In this document: in pieces, positions 1-7,331 of the stretch
Layout: every line of letters begins with the position of its first letter
Position numbering within the stretch: the first letter of the stretch is position 1
Origin: Aequoribacter fuscus
Lineage (GTDB): Bacteria; Pseudomonadota; Gammaproteobacteria; Pseudomonadales; Halieaceae
Assembly: GCF_009910365.1 (NCBI RefSeq)
Contig: NZ_CP036423.1
Location: 558,001 to 622,000 of the forward strand
Reading direction: 5' to 3'
Length of the DNA: 64,000 bases
Made by a program: the position numbers and the translations under genes
The notes under the pieces: model-generated
Database searches by the model: none
Told to the model about the DNA's origin: nothing
What the model saw: the letters and a program-made list of their open reading frames with translations, nothing else

Positions 1-358
1 TTGCGATTCTTACTCGCTCTTCCAGAGTCGAATCAGGCGTTATCTCTGGATGGTCTCCGTCAAAGTCGAGAACAACAAAATCCATCTTTGACTCGACAAG
101 ATTATCCTTTAGACGGCGCCATGAATTAGCCCATTGATCTCTCGGTGGAGCAAATTGAGAGAAGCACACGTTCCAATCTTTAGCCCATGTTTGTTCGAGA
201 GCTAAAACGAAGTTTTCGGGTGTAGGCGTCTTCTCTTCAGCAAAGATCTGAAGAAATGTCGGAAACCCATGTTGCACCTTCTCGCCGTTAACATAATGTT
301 TTCGGAAACCGTCCTGGCGCGCTTCGTCATCTGCAGGCTGCCACAGATATAAACTCAT
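1..358 (-). CDS. Partial N-terminus of unrecognised protein, possible primase-polymerase
   Basis: The visible 119 residues begin at an ATG and run off the left edge without a stop. A hydrophobic strand ending in the acidic motif VVLDFDGD (residues 95-102) fits the hhhDhD metal-binding motif of archaeo-eukaryotic-type primases carried by phage satellites and plasmids. No other part of that fold is visible, so the role is inference. The ATG overlaps the stop codon of the 104-residue gene upstream (ATGA), which implies translational coupling. It belongs to the same minus-strand run of small mobile-element genes. Confidence 0.5.
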   Translation of the reverse strand, partial: MSLYLWQPADDEARQDGFRKHYVNGEKVQHGFPTFLQIFAEEKTPTPENFVLALEQTWAKDWNVCFSQFAPPRDQWANSWRRLKDNLVESKMDFVVLDFDGDHPEITPDSTLEERVRIA

Positions 359-669
359 TTTTGGAACCTCTCCTCGTATTCTTTCGCTTCCTTTTCAATA
401 GACGCGATCATGCCCTCCAAGTGGCGTTGAAGTTTATCGTCAATCAGAGCTTGAGCATCTTTATCCGAAAGGTGAGGAGGCGCTGCGAGCAAGAGCTGTC
501 GCTTGAACTCTTGTTGCGCTTTCAACGGGTGAATTATTCCGTGTCTCGCCAATCTTCGATAAATGGTTCGCGCTGCCGGAGAGTAGCGAGGGAATATTTC
601 TGTAATTTTCTGGACGGAAACAAGGAGCACGAGCTCTGACAATTGTTTGTCAGAGAGTCGATAACTCAT
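355..669 (-). CDS. Small HTH-like hypothetical protein of the integrated element
   Basis: This 104-residue protein is not recognised. Residues about 18-45 could form a helix-turn-helix (KITEIFPRYSPAARTIYRRL), followed by a charged, helical C-terminus rich in Lys and Glu. It starts inside the last 20 bases of the 57-residue gene upstream and its stop overlaps the next start by 4 bases. The three genes therefore look like one translationally coupled unit, as is usual for regulatory or replication genes of phage satellites. DNA binding is inferred from the helix pattern only. Confidence 0.5.
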   Translation of the reverse strand: MSYRLSDKQLSELVLLVSVQKITEIFPRYSPAARTIYRRLARHGIIHPLKAQQEFKRQLLLAAPPHLSDKDAQALIDDKLQRHLEGMIASIEKEAKEYEERFQK

Positions 670-823
670 CTTTTTTGTAGGTGATGTTCTCTTCCAGCAT
701 CTCCCATTCAGATCTTTCTTTTGGGCGAAGCGGGCGCTCTAGGTAGTGTTTGTATTTCTCATACACAAAGCCAATAAACTCTTTGTGCTCGATGGAGAAG
801 GCTTCTTTGAGCTGCTGGCTCAT
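650..823 (-). CDS. 57-residue hypothetical protein, first gene of a coupled trio
   Basis: A short open frame starts with ATG at 823 and ends with TGA at 650-652. The protein begins MSQQLKEAFSIEHKEF and is rich in aromatic and charged residues, with no membrane segment. It is supported mainly by position: it overlaps the following 104-residue gene by 20 bases and lies just downstream of an AT-rich, promoter-like gap (824-980) that holds no other gene. A purine-rich stretch precedes the ATG. It is not recognised and could be a small regulator. Confidence 0.4.
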   Translation of the reverse strand: MSQQLKEAFSIEHKEFIGFVYEKYKHYLERPLRPKERSEWEMLEENITYKKDELSTL

Positions 824-980
824 CTTTCTTGCCTTTTTCCCTTCTTTGAAGGCTTGGCGAGTATTTTTAAGAAGTCGCCTATATCAAAAATTTATAAAAT
901 TATCTCAAATTTTGACCAAAATGTCAAGATATATTTTTCGTAACGTGTTGATTTTTATATATTTTTCAATTTTTTTCCCG

Positions 981-1619
981 CTAAAGAGGAGGGAAGTGCT
1001 CAATAACACGATAACGGATACTGCGATTCGTTGCGTCGAGCACTTCGATGCGTGCTCCCTTAAACCCAATGATGGTGCCTTCCTCTAAGTCATACTGAAC
1101 ATCTTGTGTAAAGGCATCCCTCGCATACCCTGTTGCCGTGAATTCTCGGTAGGTAAACTTCACGTTGGATCCCACACGACCGTTGTAAATAAGCTGCTGA
1201 TCAATGTTGCGAGTTGAGGTATCTATCCAATCCGCTCGTACAGCCGAAATTTCCCTGCTGCCAACGCTGCATGTCAGTGCATTGCAATCTCCAAATGCGG
1301 TCTGCCCTACGCACCAAGCTCCTGTTACTTTATGTCTGCAAAGCCCGCCTTCTGCAAAACTTTCATATGTTTCGTCGCTCCCAAAAGGAGTCAAAACAGC
1401 ACCTGCGGGAGTAATCACACCATTGATCGATTGATATGGTTGTAGCAATTTCCACGAAGGCCGGATCGCGGCAATCACATATTGAACCATCGTATCGCCC
1501 AACTCTGCGGAGGTTTCCAAACCCGTTTCTGGGAGTCTGATTTCTTCAAGCTGTGGTAACGGAGTCGGAGTCGCGCATCCCGTTAGGATTAAAAGGACGG
1601 CTGCAAATATCTTTTTCAT
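981..1619 (-). CDS. Predicted lipoprotein of unknown function
   Basis: The start was placed at the ATG giving MKKIFAAVLLILTGC, a textbook type II signal peptide with lipobox LTGC; the frame is open 13 codons further upstream. GGGAG lies 10 bases before this ATG. The mature protein (about 195 residues) has four cysteines after the lipid-carrying one, three of them within about 18 residues in the middle (CRHKVTGAWC...C), which suggests disulfides in the periplasm or on the surface. The rest is beta-rich. No family is recognised. It sits alone between AT-rich gaps, so it may be lipoprotein cargo of the element. Confidence 0.6.
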   Translation of the reverse strand: MKKIFAAVLLILTGCATPTPLPQLEEIRLPETGLETSAELGDTMVQYVIAAIRPSWKLLQPYQSINGVITPAGAVLTPFGSDETYESFAEGGLCRHKVTGAWCVGQTAFGDCNALTCSVGSREISAVRADWIDTSTRNIDQQLIYNGRVGSNVKFTYREFTATGYARDAFTQDVQYDLEEGTIIGFKGARIEVLDATNRSIRYRVIEHFPPL

Positions 1620-1798
1620 GTACCTGAAACTCCCGGATGATGAATAACTCCGAATCACATTAAAACCTTACGATCCTTAATATTCAATAGTTGATTTCAT
1701 ATCCAACTGAGACCTAAAGAGCGACGCACTCACTCAATCGAAAGGCAAGGGTTGACCTATACGGACGAAGCGGCAAAAGAATGCCGCTCAAGTCATAT

Positions 1799-2107
1799 CT
1801 AAAATAAACTAGCGATCTCATCTTCTGAGTCAAAGGAACATAGTTGAATGTCGCCCTCTTCACCACCGCACCACCAGAATTCATCTAAAATTGGGATAAC
1901 GTAAAAGCGACCCAACTCATCTGGACTGCATGCGCCACGCTCAATTGCTTCACCTACTGCTTTTAGAAAATCCGATTTGGTATCGCCGCTAAACACCACT
2001 GTGTTATCTGGATGAATGAGGTCACCGAACCAAAGACGATTACCCTTTCCAAAAAAGTCAGCGATGTCTCCATAACCCACAATTCTGCTTTCAATAGCTG
2101 TATTCAT
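1799..2107 (-). CDS. 102-residue acidic hypothetical protein
   Basis: This small acidic protein (many Asp and Glu, ending in a DSEDEI-type tail) has no signal peptide or membrane segment and is not recognised. A strong ribosome binding site (GACGGAGA) lies 7-8 bases before the ATG at 2107. Its leader carries one of two related hairpin elements found only here and before the 116-residue gene at 2792-3142, which suggests the two genes share a control mechanism. The function is unknown. Confidence 0.5.
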   Translation of the reverse strand: MNTAIESRIVGYGDIADFFGKGNRLWFGDLIHPDNTVVFSGDTKSDFLKAVGEAIERGACSPDELGRFYVIPILDEFWWCGGEEGDIQLCSFDSEDEIASLF

Positions 2108-2216
2108 TTCATAATCTCCGTCAAAAATAAGTAAGGTATTGTTGATTTGACTTATCTGTCGCGGTTTCCTCGCGAGCGGAGTTTTGTTTTTTAGTGTCGC
2201 GGTGTCTTCACGACAT
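2108..2216 (-). promoter_or_regulatory. Structured leader element, copy A
   Basis: On the plus strand this leader shows TTTGACTT, a hairpin (TCGCG 2159-2163 with CGCGA 2171-2175), then CGGAGTTTTGTTTTTTA and a second hairpin (TGTCG with CGACA near 2194-2215). The same order recurs at 3143-3250 with changed stems. In the gene's direction the leader contains CTCCG (complement of 2177-2181) that can pair with the CGGAG ribosome binding site (complement of 2116-2120). A translational switch or a phage-type regulatory site are the main options; this is inference. Confidence 0.4.
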
Positions 2217-2231
2217 TTGAAGGGTTAAACT

Positions 2232-2246
2232 GGGGCGCTAGGCCCC
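2232..2246 (-). terminator. Weak candidate terminator after the 165-residue gene
   Basis: GGGGC and GCCCC form a perfect 5-bp stem with a 5-base loop just after the stop of the gene at 2251-2748. The following tail (AGTTTAA) is short, so termination may be inefficient and could let transcription continue into the next leader. Confidence 0.35.
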
Positions 2247-2250
2247 GCTC

Positions 2251-2748
2251 TTAGATGGCGATATAAGAATCGCTTTTCGAGTCATACTTCCATCCAGTCT
2301 TATCCTCTGCTTTTGGCAAAGTCTTCGGCTTGGCTTGCTCAATGGCAATTCGATGGAACTCCTGGGCAGCTTCTGATTGAGGGTCGGCTTTCATTCCTTC
2401 AAGCATATCCAACCAGTCTTGAAGAATACCCACCACAGCTGTTGCTGGCTGACGATCTTCGGTTTGACCATCTTCGGTAATCGCTACTTTCTTAATGCCA
2501 ATTTTCATCCACATTTCAACGATCTCTTCGGACACGCTGTCAGCTTGTTTGACCACCTTCCAGTTTTGAGATGGCTTTGGGTCTTTATAAGCATGGCCTT
2601 GCTCATACCGTCCCTTTGCATCTGACAATGACTTTGCGACTTTCTCGCTTGTCATGCGGATGTATTTGTCGAAGATCTTCTCGACTTCAACTGGGCCACG
2701 GACTTCCTTTTGGATTGAGGTTTCTTGTGCTTTTTTAGATACGAACAT
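2251..2748 (-). CDS. 165-residue hypothetical cytoplasmic protein
   Basis: The protein is hydrophilic, Lys- and Glu-rich and probably mostly helical, with no signal or membrane segment. The C-terminus ends in a short aromatic stretch (GWKYDSKSDSYIAI). Pro- and Gln-rich linkers around residues 55-62 and 135-150 suggest two small domains. I do not recognise a family. It lies 43 bases downstream of the 116-residue gene on the same strand, so the two may be co-transcribed and controlled by leader element B. In satellites and plasmids such proteins are often single-strand DNA or recombination accessory factors, but nothing here proves this. Confidence 0.5.
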   Translation of the reverse strand: MFVSKKAQETSIQKEVRGPVEVEKIFDKYIRMTSEKVAKSLSDAKGRYEQGHAYKDPKPSQNWKVVKQADSVSEEIVEMWMKIGIKKVAITEDGQTEDRQPATAVVGILQDWLDMLEGMKADPQSEAAQEFHRIAIEQAKPKTLPKAEDKTGWKYDSKSDSYIAI

Positions 2749-2791
2749 TTTTCTATTCCTTTTGATTTCTAAAATTAAGTTTGATTAGTGA

Positions 2792-3142
2792 TTAAGCGTT
2801 TAAGATGGACCAAGAAGTGTTGAAGCGGGTTCCCGCGTCAGTTCTTGTTGGTATTGCTCCGAGTGGGTTCTCAATACGAAACTTGCGTAGAGCTTTTTCG
2901 GCTTTGCGGCGAGCATTGCGAGGAGAGAAATCTCCTGAACAACAGGCATCGAGTATTGGCTTGATTACTCGCTGACGAATGTCAGTCTTGTAGGAGCCTT
3001 GTAAAGCGTAAGTCGCGATATATTTGTCACCAGGACACACAAGAGCGGGTGTCATTCTGTTTTCAACAACATCAAACTCGATGCCGAAAGCAGTCTGGAT
3101 TAGGTTTAGGTAGGTTGTAGTTTCAGTTTTCATTTTGGACAT
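2792..3142 (-). CDS. 116-residue basic hypothetical protein
   Basis: The C-terminal half is strongly basic (RNARRKAEKALRKFR around residues 79-93), consistent with nucleic-acid binding, but no known fold is recognised. Two ATG codons, at 3142 and 3133, are possible. The GGAG motif is only one base from the first and ten bases from the second, so the start is uncertain. The gene follows leader element B and precedes the 165-residue gene, with which it probably forms a small operon. Confidence 0.5.
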   Translation of the reverse strand: MSKMKTETTTYLNLIQTAFGIEFDVVENRMTPALVCPGDKYIATYALQGSYKTDIRQRVIKPILDACCSGDFSPRNARRKAEKALRKFRIENPLGAIPTRTDAGTRFNTSWSILNA

Positions 3143-3250
3143 TCTCCATTTAAGTCAACATTAAGTTTGTTAGGTTTGACTTGTTAGACGCAGTTTTATC
3201 TTCTGCGACCGGAGTTTGTCTTTTTTACCCTGGTGGTTTCTTCGCCAGCT
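3143..3250 (-). promoter_or_regulatory. Structured leader element, copy B
   Basis: This T-rich leader repeats the plan of the element at 2108-2216: TTTGACTT, hairpin 1 (CGCAG 3189-3193 with CTGCG 3203-3207), then CGGAGTTTGTCTTTTTTA and hairpin 2 (CTGGTG with CGCCAG near 3229-3247). The stems differ in sequence from copy A while pairing is kept. CTCC/GGAG pairing between 3144-3147 and 3211-3214 could hide the ribosome binding site. The remaining gap to 3445 is T-rich and holds nothing else I can support. Confidence 0.4.
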
Positions 3251-3445
3251 TTCTTATCGTTTTGTCTTCTTTCCTCAACTTGATTAGCCTATTTTCTATT
3301 AAACATTCCTTCTTGTCAACACTTTTTTCTAACTTTCTTAATCTTTTTTCAAATTATCTTAACGAGACACTCATTACTTCTCGTTAAGTCTTATTTTACC
3401 CAATTCCTGTTTTCTCTCGAACACTTATTTCGGGGGCGCAGATAC

Positions 3446-3468
3446 GAAAAAGCCGGCGACAGCCGGCT
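3446..3468 (-). terminator. Rho-independent terminator
   Basis: A perfect 7-bp GC-rich stem (AGCCGGC with GCCGGCT) and 4-base loop is followed on the minus strand by TTTTTC. It lies 24 bases after the stop of the secreted-protein gene at 3492 and closes the recombinase/secreted-protein transcript. Confidence 0.85.
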
Positions 3469-3491
3469 CGTCTTCGTACCACTACTTTGGT

Positions 3492-3914
3492 TCAGATGAG
3501 ATTATCTGATGTATCGACATCTTCGAGTACGCAGTTCACTGTGTCTTTTGCCCACTCGGCTTGGTACTGGAGAGTCTTTCGGCTTATGCGATGGTCTGCT
3601 GGGTATTGGCTATCGGAGTTGAAGCCTAGATATTCGGGACTAACGGTGTATTGCATTTCTTTCGTGCTACCCGCACTCCATCCGTACCACACTTCGTAGG
3701 TGCCGGTTCTTATGTCTTTGTCGAAGTCATCTGTATCAAAACGATAAATGTCTTTTCTCCACGCATCGCCAGCTTTGCCAGTGAAGCCATACTGTGCAAT
3801 TGATTGGACTTTTTCCTCGCTTGCCAGATGGCTACATACGATTTGCTTAGGAGCAGCACTTGCCTGACCACAAACAAAAATTCCAACGCCAAGTGCTAAC
3901 GCCAGTTTCTTCAT
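3492..3914 (-). CDS. Small secreted or periplasmic protein behind a recombinase
   Basis: The protein has 140 residues. Residues 1-20 form a Sec signal peptide (MKKLALALGVG..., cleavage after QASA), leaving about 120 residues with two cysteines that could form one disulfide (KQIVCSHL near the N-terminus and NCVLED near the C-terminus). The mature part is rich in Asp and aromatic residues; no family is recognised. Its ATG lies 2 bases after the stop of the small tyrosine recombinase, so the two are co-transcribed and end at the terminator 3446-3468. A secreted protein as the sole partner of a recombinase is typical cargo of a small mobile unit. Confidence 0.6.
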   Translation of the reverse strand: MKKLALALGVGIFVCGQASAAPKQIVCSHLASEEKVQSIAQYGFTGKAGDAWRKDIYRFDTDDFDKDIRTGTYEVWYGWSAGSTKEMQYTVSPEYLGFNSDSQYPADHRISRKTLQYQAEWAKDTVNCVLEDVDTSDNLI

Positions 3915-3916
3915 AA

Positions 3917-4492
3917 TTAGATTCCTCTCACAGCCGTTTTTAGATGCTCTTCATTCGTGGCGACATACTCACTCGTCTGCTGAATATTGGCATGATTCAT
4001 GAGAGTTTTCAAACTCACAATATCTACGCCAGCCCGAATACAGTTTGTCGCAAATGATCTCCGGCCTGAGTGCGAAGAAGCACCGTCAAAGCCAGCGTCA
4101 CGGTAGAGTTTGAGCATCTTATGAGTGAGTGCATTGGCGCTGAAGCCTGTGTTTTTCTGACTCACAAAAAGATTCTGTACGTCTGTTTCAGGGCGCTCGG
4201 CGAGATAAGAAATCAGAGCTTTGCGAAGCTCAGGGTGTGCAAGGTAGGCTGCGTAGTTGCGTCGTCCTTTGACTATATCACGTCGTAGTTCTACTACTTC
4301 TTTCAGATTTCCACTTGAGTCCAAAACATCATTTAAACGTAATCCAGCGATGGAGCCGATTCGCAGACCTGCGCGGTATCCAAGAAGGTAAATTGCTATG
4401 TTTTGTGTGGCTTGGCGCGTAGTCGCCAGGTAATGGAGGAATTGGGAGTGCTGTTCTGCGTTGAGGACGCTTGCTTTGCCTTGGTTCGCCAT
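3917..4492 (-). CDS. Short tyrosine recombinase (catalytic domain only)
   Basis: The 191-residue protein carries the full tyrosine-recombinase set: R44 (AGLRIGSI), K75, H141 and R144 (HSGRR), H167 (LMNHANI) and nucleophile Y176. It lacks the N-terminal core-binding domain of normal integrases, so its size resembles FimB/FimE-type DNA-inversion recombinases and small integron- or satellite-associated recombinases. The start at 4492 (MANQGK) is preferred over an in-frame codon at 4510 because AAAAGG lies 9 bases upstream. Upstream are an 11-bp inverted repeat (4532-4565) and three phased AGTCTTA repeats, possible substrates or operators. It may move or invert the small unit that includes the secreted-protein gene. 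Confidence 0.85.
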   Translation of the reverse strand: MANQGKASVLNAEQHSQFLHYLATTRQATQNIAIYLLGYRAGLRIGSIAGLRLNDVLDSSGNLKEVVELRRDIVKGRRNYAAYLAHPELRKALISYLAERPETDVQNLFVSQKNTGFSANALTHKMLKLYRDAGFDGASSHSGRRSFATNCIRAGVDIVSLKTLMNHANIQQTSEYVATNEEHLKTAVRGI

Positions 4493-4531
4493 AATAAATA
4501 ACCTTTTCAATAGCTTATGTGGGCTCTTGAG

Positions 4532-4565
4532 ATAACAACATATTTCTTGAGTTTTATGTTGTTAT
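4532..4565. repeat. Perfect 11-bp inverted repeat upstream of recombinase
   Basis: ATAACAACATA (4532-4542) and TATGTTGTTAT (4555-4565) are perfect complements separated by 12 bases. The centre is about 55 bases upstream of the recombinase start. It could be an operator or, given 11-bp arms, a recombinase core site, although the spacer is longer than the usual 6-8 bases. Confidence 0.55.
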
Positions 4566-4571
4566 TTTAGC

Positions 4572-4619
4572 AGTCTTATTTGGCGCAATATAGTCTTAAT
4601 TATCAATAATTTAGTCTTA
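4572..4619. repeat. Three helically phased AGTCTTA repeats
   Basis: AGTCTTA occurs at 4572-4578, 4592-4598 and 4613-4619, spaced 20 and 21 bases (two DNA turns), each followed by an AT run. Such phasing is typical of protein-binding arrays: recombinase arm sites, iterons or regulator sites. The rest of the gap up to 4726 shows no gene. Confidence 0.5.
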
Positions 4620-4726
4620 TTTTAAGCCTATGCCGGGGCGGTTAATAGACTTTTATTCTTCATTTTATTAAAAGCGCTTTCTTGCGTAAATCTAAAGTCT
4701 TTTTTGAAAGCCTTTTCGGCGCGGAA

Positions 4727-5043
4727 ATGAAGGGCGATGCTTAATATTTCTTTTTGGCTGTAGATGCTTCGCGAAGCCATCTCGCTTTGTCGCAGAAGTA
4801 GATTCAGAAATGGGATTCACTCGAGGATCGCAGTATATTTATGTTAATCTTACTCTGGGAGGTCATAAAATTCTCTCTAAGGCTGAGAATTGGGCGGAAG
4901 TAAATGTGACTGCGAACGCTGGAGATATAATATTTCTTCAGCAAGTTGCGGAAATGGGCATTGTAATGGCGAAAAAGTCAGTATTCCAGCTGCCTGACTA
5001 CGAGGGAAATATCAAGTCAAGCACCTCAATCTTGGAACTATAA
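4727..5043 (+). pseudogene. Remnant of a DUF2846-like lipoprotein
   Basis: The longest intact frame with an ATG (4810-5043, 77 residues) resembles only the C-terminal beta-domain of DUF2846 lipoproteins: a GxHxL turn, a VTANAG repeat and a short strand ending in a basic patch. The same frame is open upstream to 4708 and reads through LIFLFGC, a lipobox-like sequence, but has no start codon. An ATG at 4727 lies in another frame and hits TAA at 4742. A frameshift plus loss of about 50 central residues would explain this. The family assignment is by eye and moderate. Confidence 0.4.
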
Positions 5044-5211
5044 TCAAGACTAATAAATAAATAGTCGGAACTCGATATTTCGGTTTTGATGTTCACTTTC
5101 GACACATTCTCTTGCTTTCGTGTACCCGATTGACACCCCTATTTTCCGGTTCATCTGTGTGTGCCATTGAACTGTATGACTAGCGAATTAGCTCAAGAGT
5201 GAGGGTTAATC

Positions 5212-5547
5212 TTAGTATCTACAGTTGATTGATACAGCACCTTGTAGTGCCATTACTTCACCTTTTGCCTGCGCTAGTTCGCCTTCAACATCTGAACCAA
5301 AAAGCGATCCAACTGGAAGCAGTACAAGGGCTACACCTACTGCATCACCAGTGGCGGCGTTATTCTGTTTTTTTACAAGAGAAATCATAATCGCTTGTTT
5401 TTGAGCCAGCATCGTTCTTGTATCAGCACAACTAAGGCCGGCATAATTAGAGGAGGGAACCGCGACGGGAGCGATTGATGAAGCTCTGTTAGCACACCCC
5501 GCGACGACGAATGCGCACGCTATACTGATGAGAATATTTTTTTGCAT
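5212..5547 (-). CDS. Small lipoprotein of phage-associated type
   Basis: The start at 5547 (MQKNILIS) follows GGAGAAGAAC, giving a type II signal peptide with lipobox VAGC at about residues 15-18. The mature protein has about 94 residues: a Ser- and Pro-rich linker, one cysteine (SCADTR), a helix with Lys and Gln, a short hydrophobic stretch (VGVALVLLPVGSLF) and a final helix with a C-terminal Cys. This layout is common in small lipoproteins found in prophages and islands and often misnamed as ABC-transporter parts. Two cysteines may pair. It is divergent from the remnant on its left; the function is unknown. Confidence 0.65.
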   Translation of the reverse strand: MQKNILISIACAFVVAGCANRASSIAPVAVPSSNYAGLSCADTRTMLAQKQAIMISLVKKQNNAATGDAVGVALVLLPVGSLFGSDVEGELAQAKGEVMALQGAVSINCRY

Positions 5548-5616
5548 GTTCTTCTCCAAAGCTTAAATAAAGCAAAGACCTTATCTCAAAACATATTGCC
5601 AAGCAATTACTAATCA

Positions 5617-5733
5617 TTACACCGAGTGAACAATAGCTTGGTTCGCTTCGTTGACCTCAAGGCCTGCGTATTTGCTTCTCCAGTTATAGAGCGTGCCGGA
5701 CGAGATGCTGACTGGAAATCTCATCGTCGTCAT
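5617..5733 (-). pseudogene. Remnant of IS3-family transposase orfA
   Basis: A 38-codon frame reads VSISSGTLYNWRSKYAGLEV, matching the helix-turn-helix end of IS3-type OrfA proteins (pattern GIS-ATFYNWK-KYGG-EV). Upstream and downstream parts of orfA and all of orfB are missing, and no terminal inverted repeats are seen. The rest of the 5548-5990 gap contains only another short open stretch on the minus strand (about 5768-5906, hydrophilic, no clear start), likely debris. This is a scar of past insertion. Confidence 0.5.
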
Positions 5734-5990
5734 GGCTCTAATATCGGGGGAAAGGTCAACCTCGCGACTACTTTGCCATTTTATCGCAAGGTGTCTTCAA
5801 TCTCAGCAGACGCATTGTGAACCTCTCTCGTCATGGCTGCGCGGTGTTCGGCTGGCGTTTGGTGTTGCGCCTCAACGAGGGCTTGCTGCCTTTGCTTTTT
5901 AACAAATCGTTAATAGGTGTAGCCGCCATAACCTTGTCGTATTTTGTTTATAAGATGCTATAGTGAAGTAATATTACAAAGGAGCCTGCC

Positions 5991-7217
5991 ATGACTCGAT
6001 ACCGAAATTGTTTTCTTGCTTTCACATTATTTTTGGTCGCGAGCTGTGGCGTTGGCGTTGGCGACAAGTTGATCGACACTGCTTCGAGTCCTTCGAGTCC
6101 TTCGGTCACTGTCTCTGGTGTTAAAGCGAATTATTGGCAGGACGAGACAATAGCGATATCTTTTTCTGTGGCGAATATGGATCGTACAACGGTTAATTAC
6201 AGTATATCCGATTTAGACGAAGGGTATGATTTCACTCTTGATTCGAAAGCCGGCACATTTCGTACTGTTTCCGATCAATATACCGATGCAGGCGAGTATT
6301 CTTATACGGTTACGGCCACCGACGGAAGCGGTAAGACCGCTTCGAGATCGTTTCAATTTCTTGTCGATGCGGTGGTAACGGGTTCGAGATTTTTTTATAA
6401 AGATGAAAGGTCGTTACAAATTACTCGTTCTCGCGACGGGTTAACTGCTGTCGTTGATGGCTACGCAGTATTTGACGCCGCGACTCGTGGATATCGACAA
6501 GATAATATGATTTGCTTCGGCGAGACAAGTGTTAATGGTGCAGATATTTCAGGCACTCTCAACTGCGGAGGACGACTTTTTACACCGTCGGGCTTCGAAA
6601 CGGTTTCTCGCGCGCAAATCGAAACCGATGTAAACGATCAAGGTACGGGGTCGATTGTTTTCTTCGGGAGCGATGGCGCACAAGTTGCGGTCTGGTCAGA
6701 ATCAGAGGGTTACTCTGAGGAGATAGAGGACTTTCGTGGTTGGCCAACGAATACTGAGATTCCGGGACGATATTTGCCCTTTGTGATTGCCCATCAATAC
6801 CACTATGTGTATTCATTTGAGGAGCAGCCCTGGTTCTTTCAACCTATTAACAGTTTCGATATGCCAGAAATAGTTATTGGATCTGACTACAAAATTGTTA
6901 CGGAAGTCCCCGCGAGTAACACTAGCGCTTGTGTTTTGAACGGTGAAATCGGTCAGCTCGCACTAGACGAATATGACCTTGTGCATGGTGATAAAGGAGA
7001 GAACTGGAGGAATTCACTGCGTGTAATCTCAGGTGAATTGCAAGCGACGAACTGCTCAGACGTTGGGGTTAGATCCTCGGGTATCTCCATTGATCAGCCC
7101 ATTGGTCCTTTTATGGCACGCCTCGACAGACTTGATGAAGGAGAGCTTGTGCTCCGCTTTTATGGCTCTGGAGTTGACAGACCCTTTATCTTTGCAGCCC
7201 TCAAAGTAAGCGACTGA
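5991..7217 (+). CDS. Surface-type lipoprotein with cadherin/Ig-like domain
   Basis: The 408-residue protein begins with a lipoprotein signal ending in VASC (about residues 16-19); AAAGGAG lies 7 bases before the ATG. A Ser/Pro-rich linker (ASSPSSPS) leads to a beta-sandwich of about 90 residues ending in GEYSYTVTATDGSGKTASRSFQF, the pattern of cadherin-like or PKD-like repeats. The remaining 270 residues are beta-rich with no recognised family and several cysteines. It is probably anchored at the outer membrane. It is monocistronic on the plus strand, opposite to most genes of the element, which fits cargo. Confidence 0.7.
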   Translation: MTRYRNCFLAFTLFLVASCGVGVGDKLIDTASSPSSPSVTVSGVKANYWQDETIAISFSVANMDRTTVNYSISDLDEGYDFTLDSKAGTFRTVSDQYTDAGEYSYTVTATDGSGKTASRSFQFLVDAVVTGSRFFYKDERSLQITRSRDGLTAVVDGYAVFDAATRGYRQDNMICFGETSVNGADISGTLNCGGRLFTPSGFETVSRAQIETDVNDQGTGSIVFFGSDGAQVAVWSESEGYSEEIEDFRGWPTNTEIPGRYLPFVIAHQYHYVYSFEEQPWFFQPINSFDMPEIVIGSDYKIVTEVPASNTSACVLNGEIGQLALDEYDLVHGDKGENWRNSLRVISGELQATNCSDVGVRSSGISIDQPIGPFMARLDRLDEGELVLRFYGSGVDRPFIFAALKVSD

Positions 7218-7331
7218 GACCGCGCTTCAACACCGTTTACCTATTTGGTGTGAGTCTTTTGAGTTCAATATTAATGGTATCGCACATGCCCGGCAAATGC
7301 TGGGCAAACTGGAGAATTTGGTCAAACACAA

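Noticed and set aside
3181-3387. Plus-strand hydrophobic open frame of 68 codons
   Set aside because: It lies in a T-rich leader, so Phe and Leu codons arise from composition; it has no ribosome binding site and overlaps the structured element.
4765-4776. 12-bp palindrome GCTTCGCGAAGC
   Set aside because: Single occurrence within a decaying gene, and no partner site was found.
7218-7331. Plus-strand peptide ARQMLGKLENLVKHNQ that hints at a transposase
   Set aside because: Too short and without other transposase motifs to support an insertion-sequence remnant.
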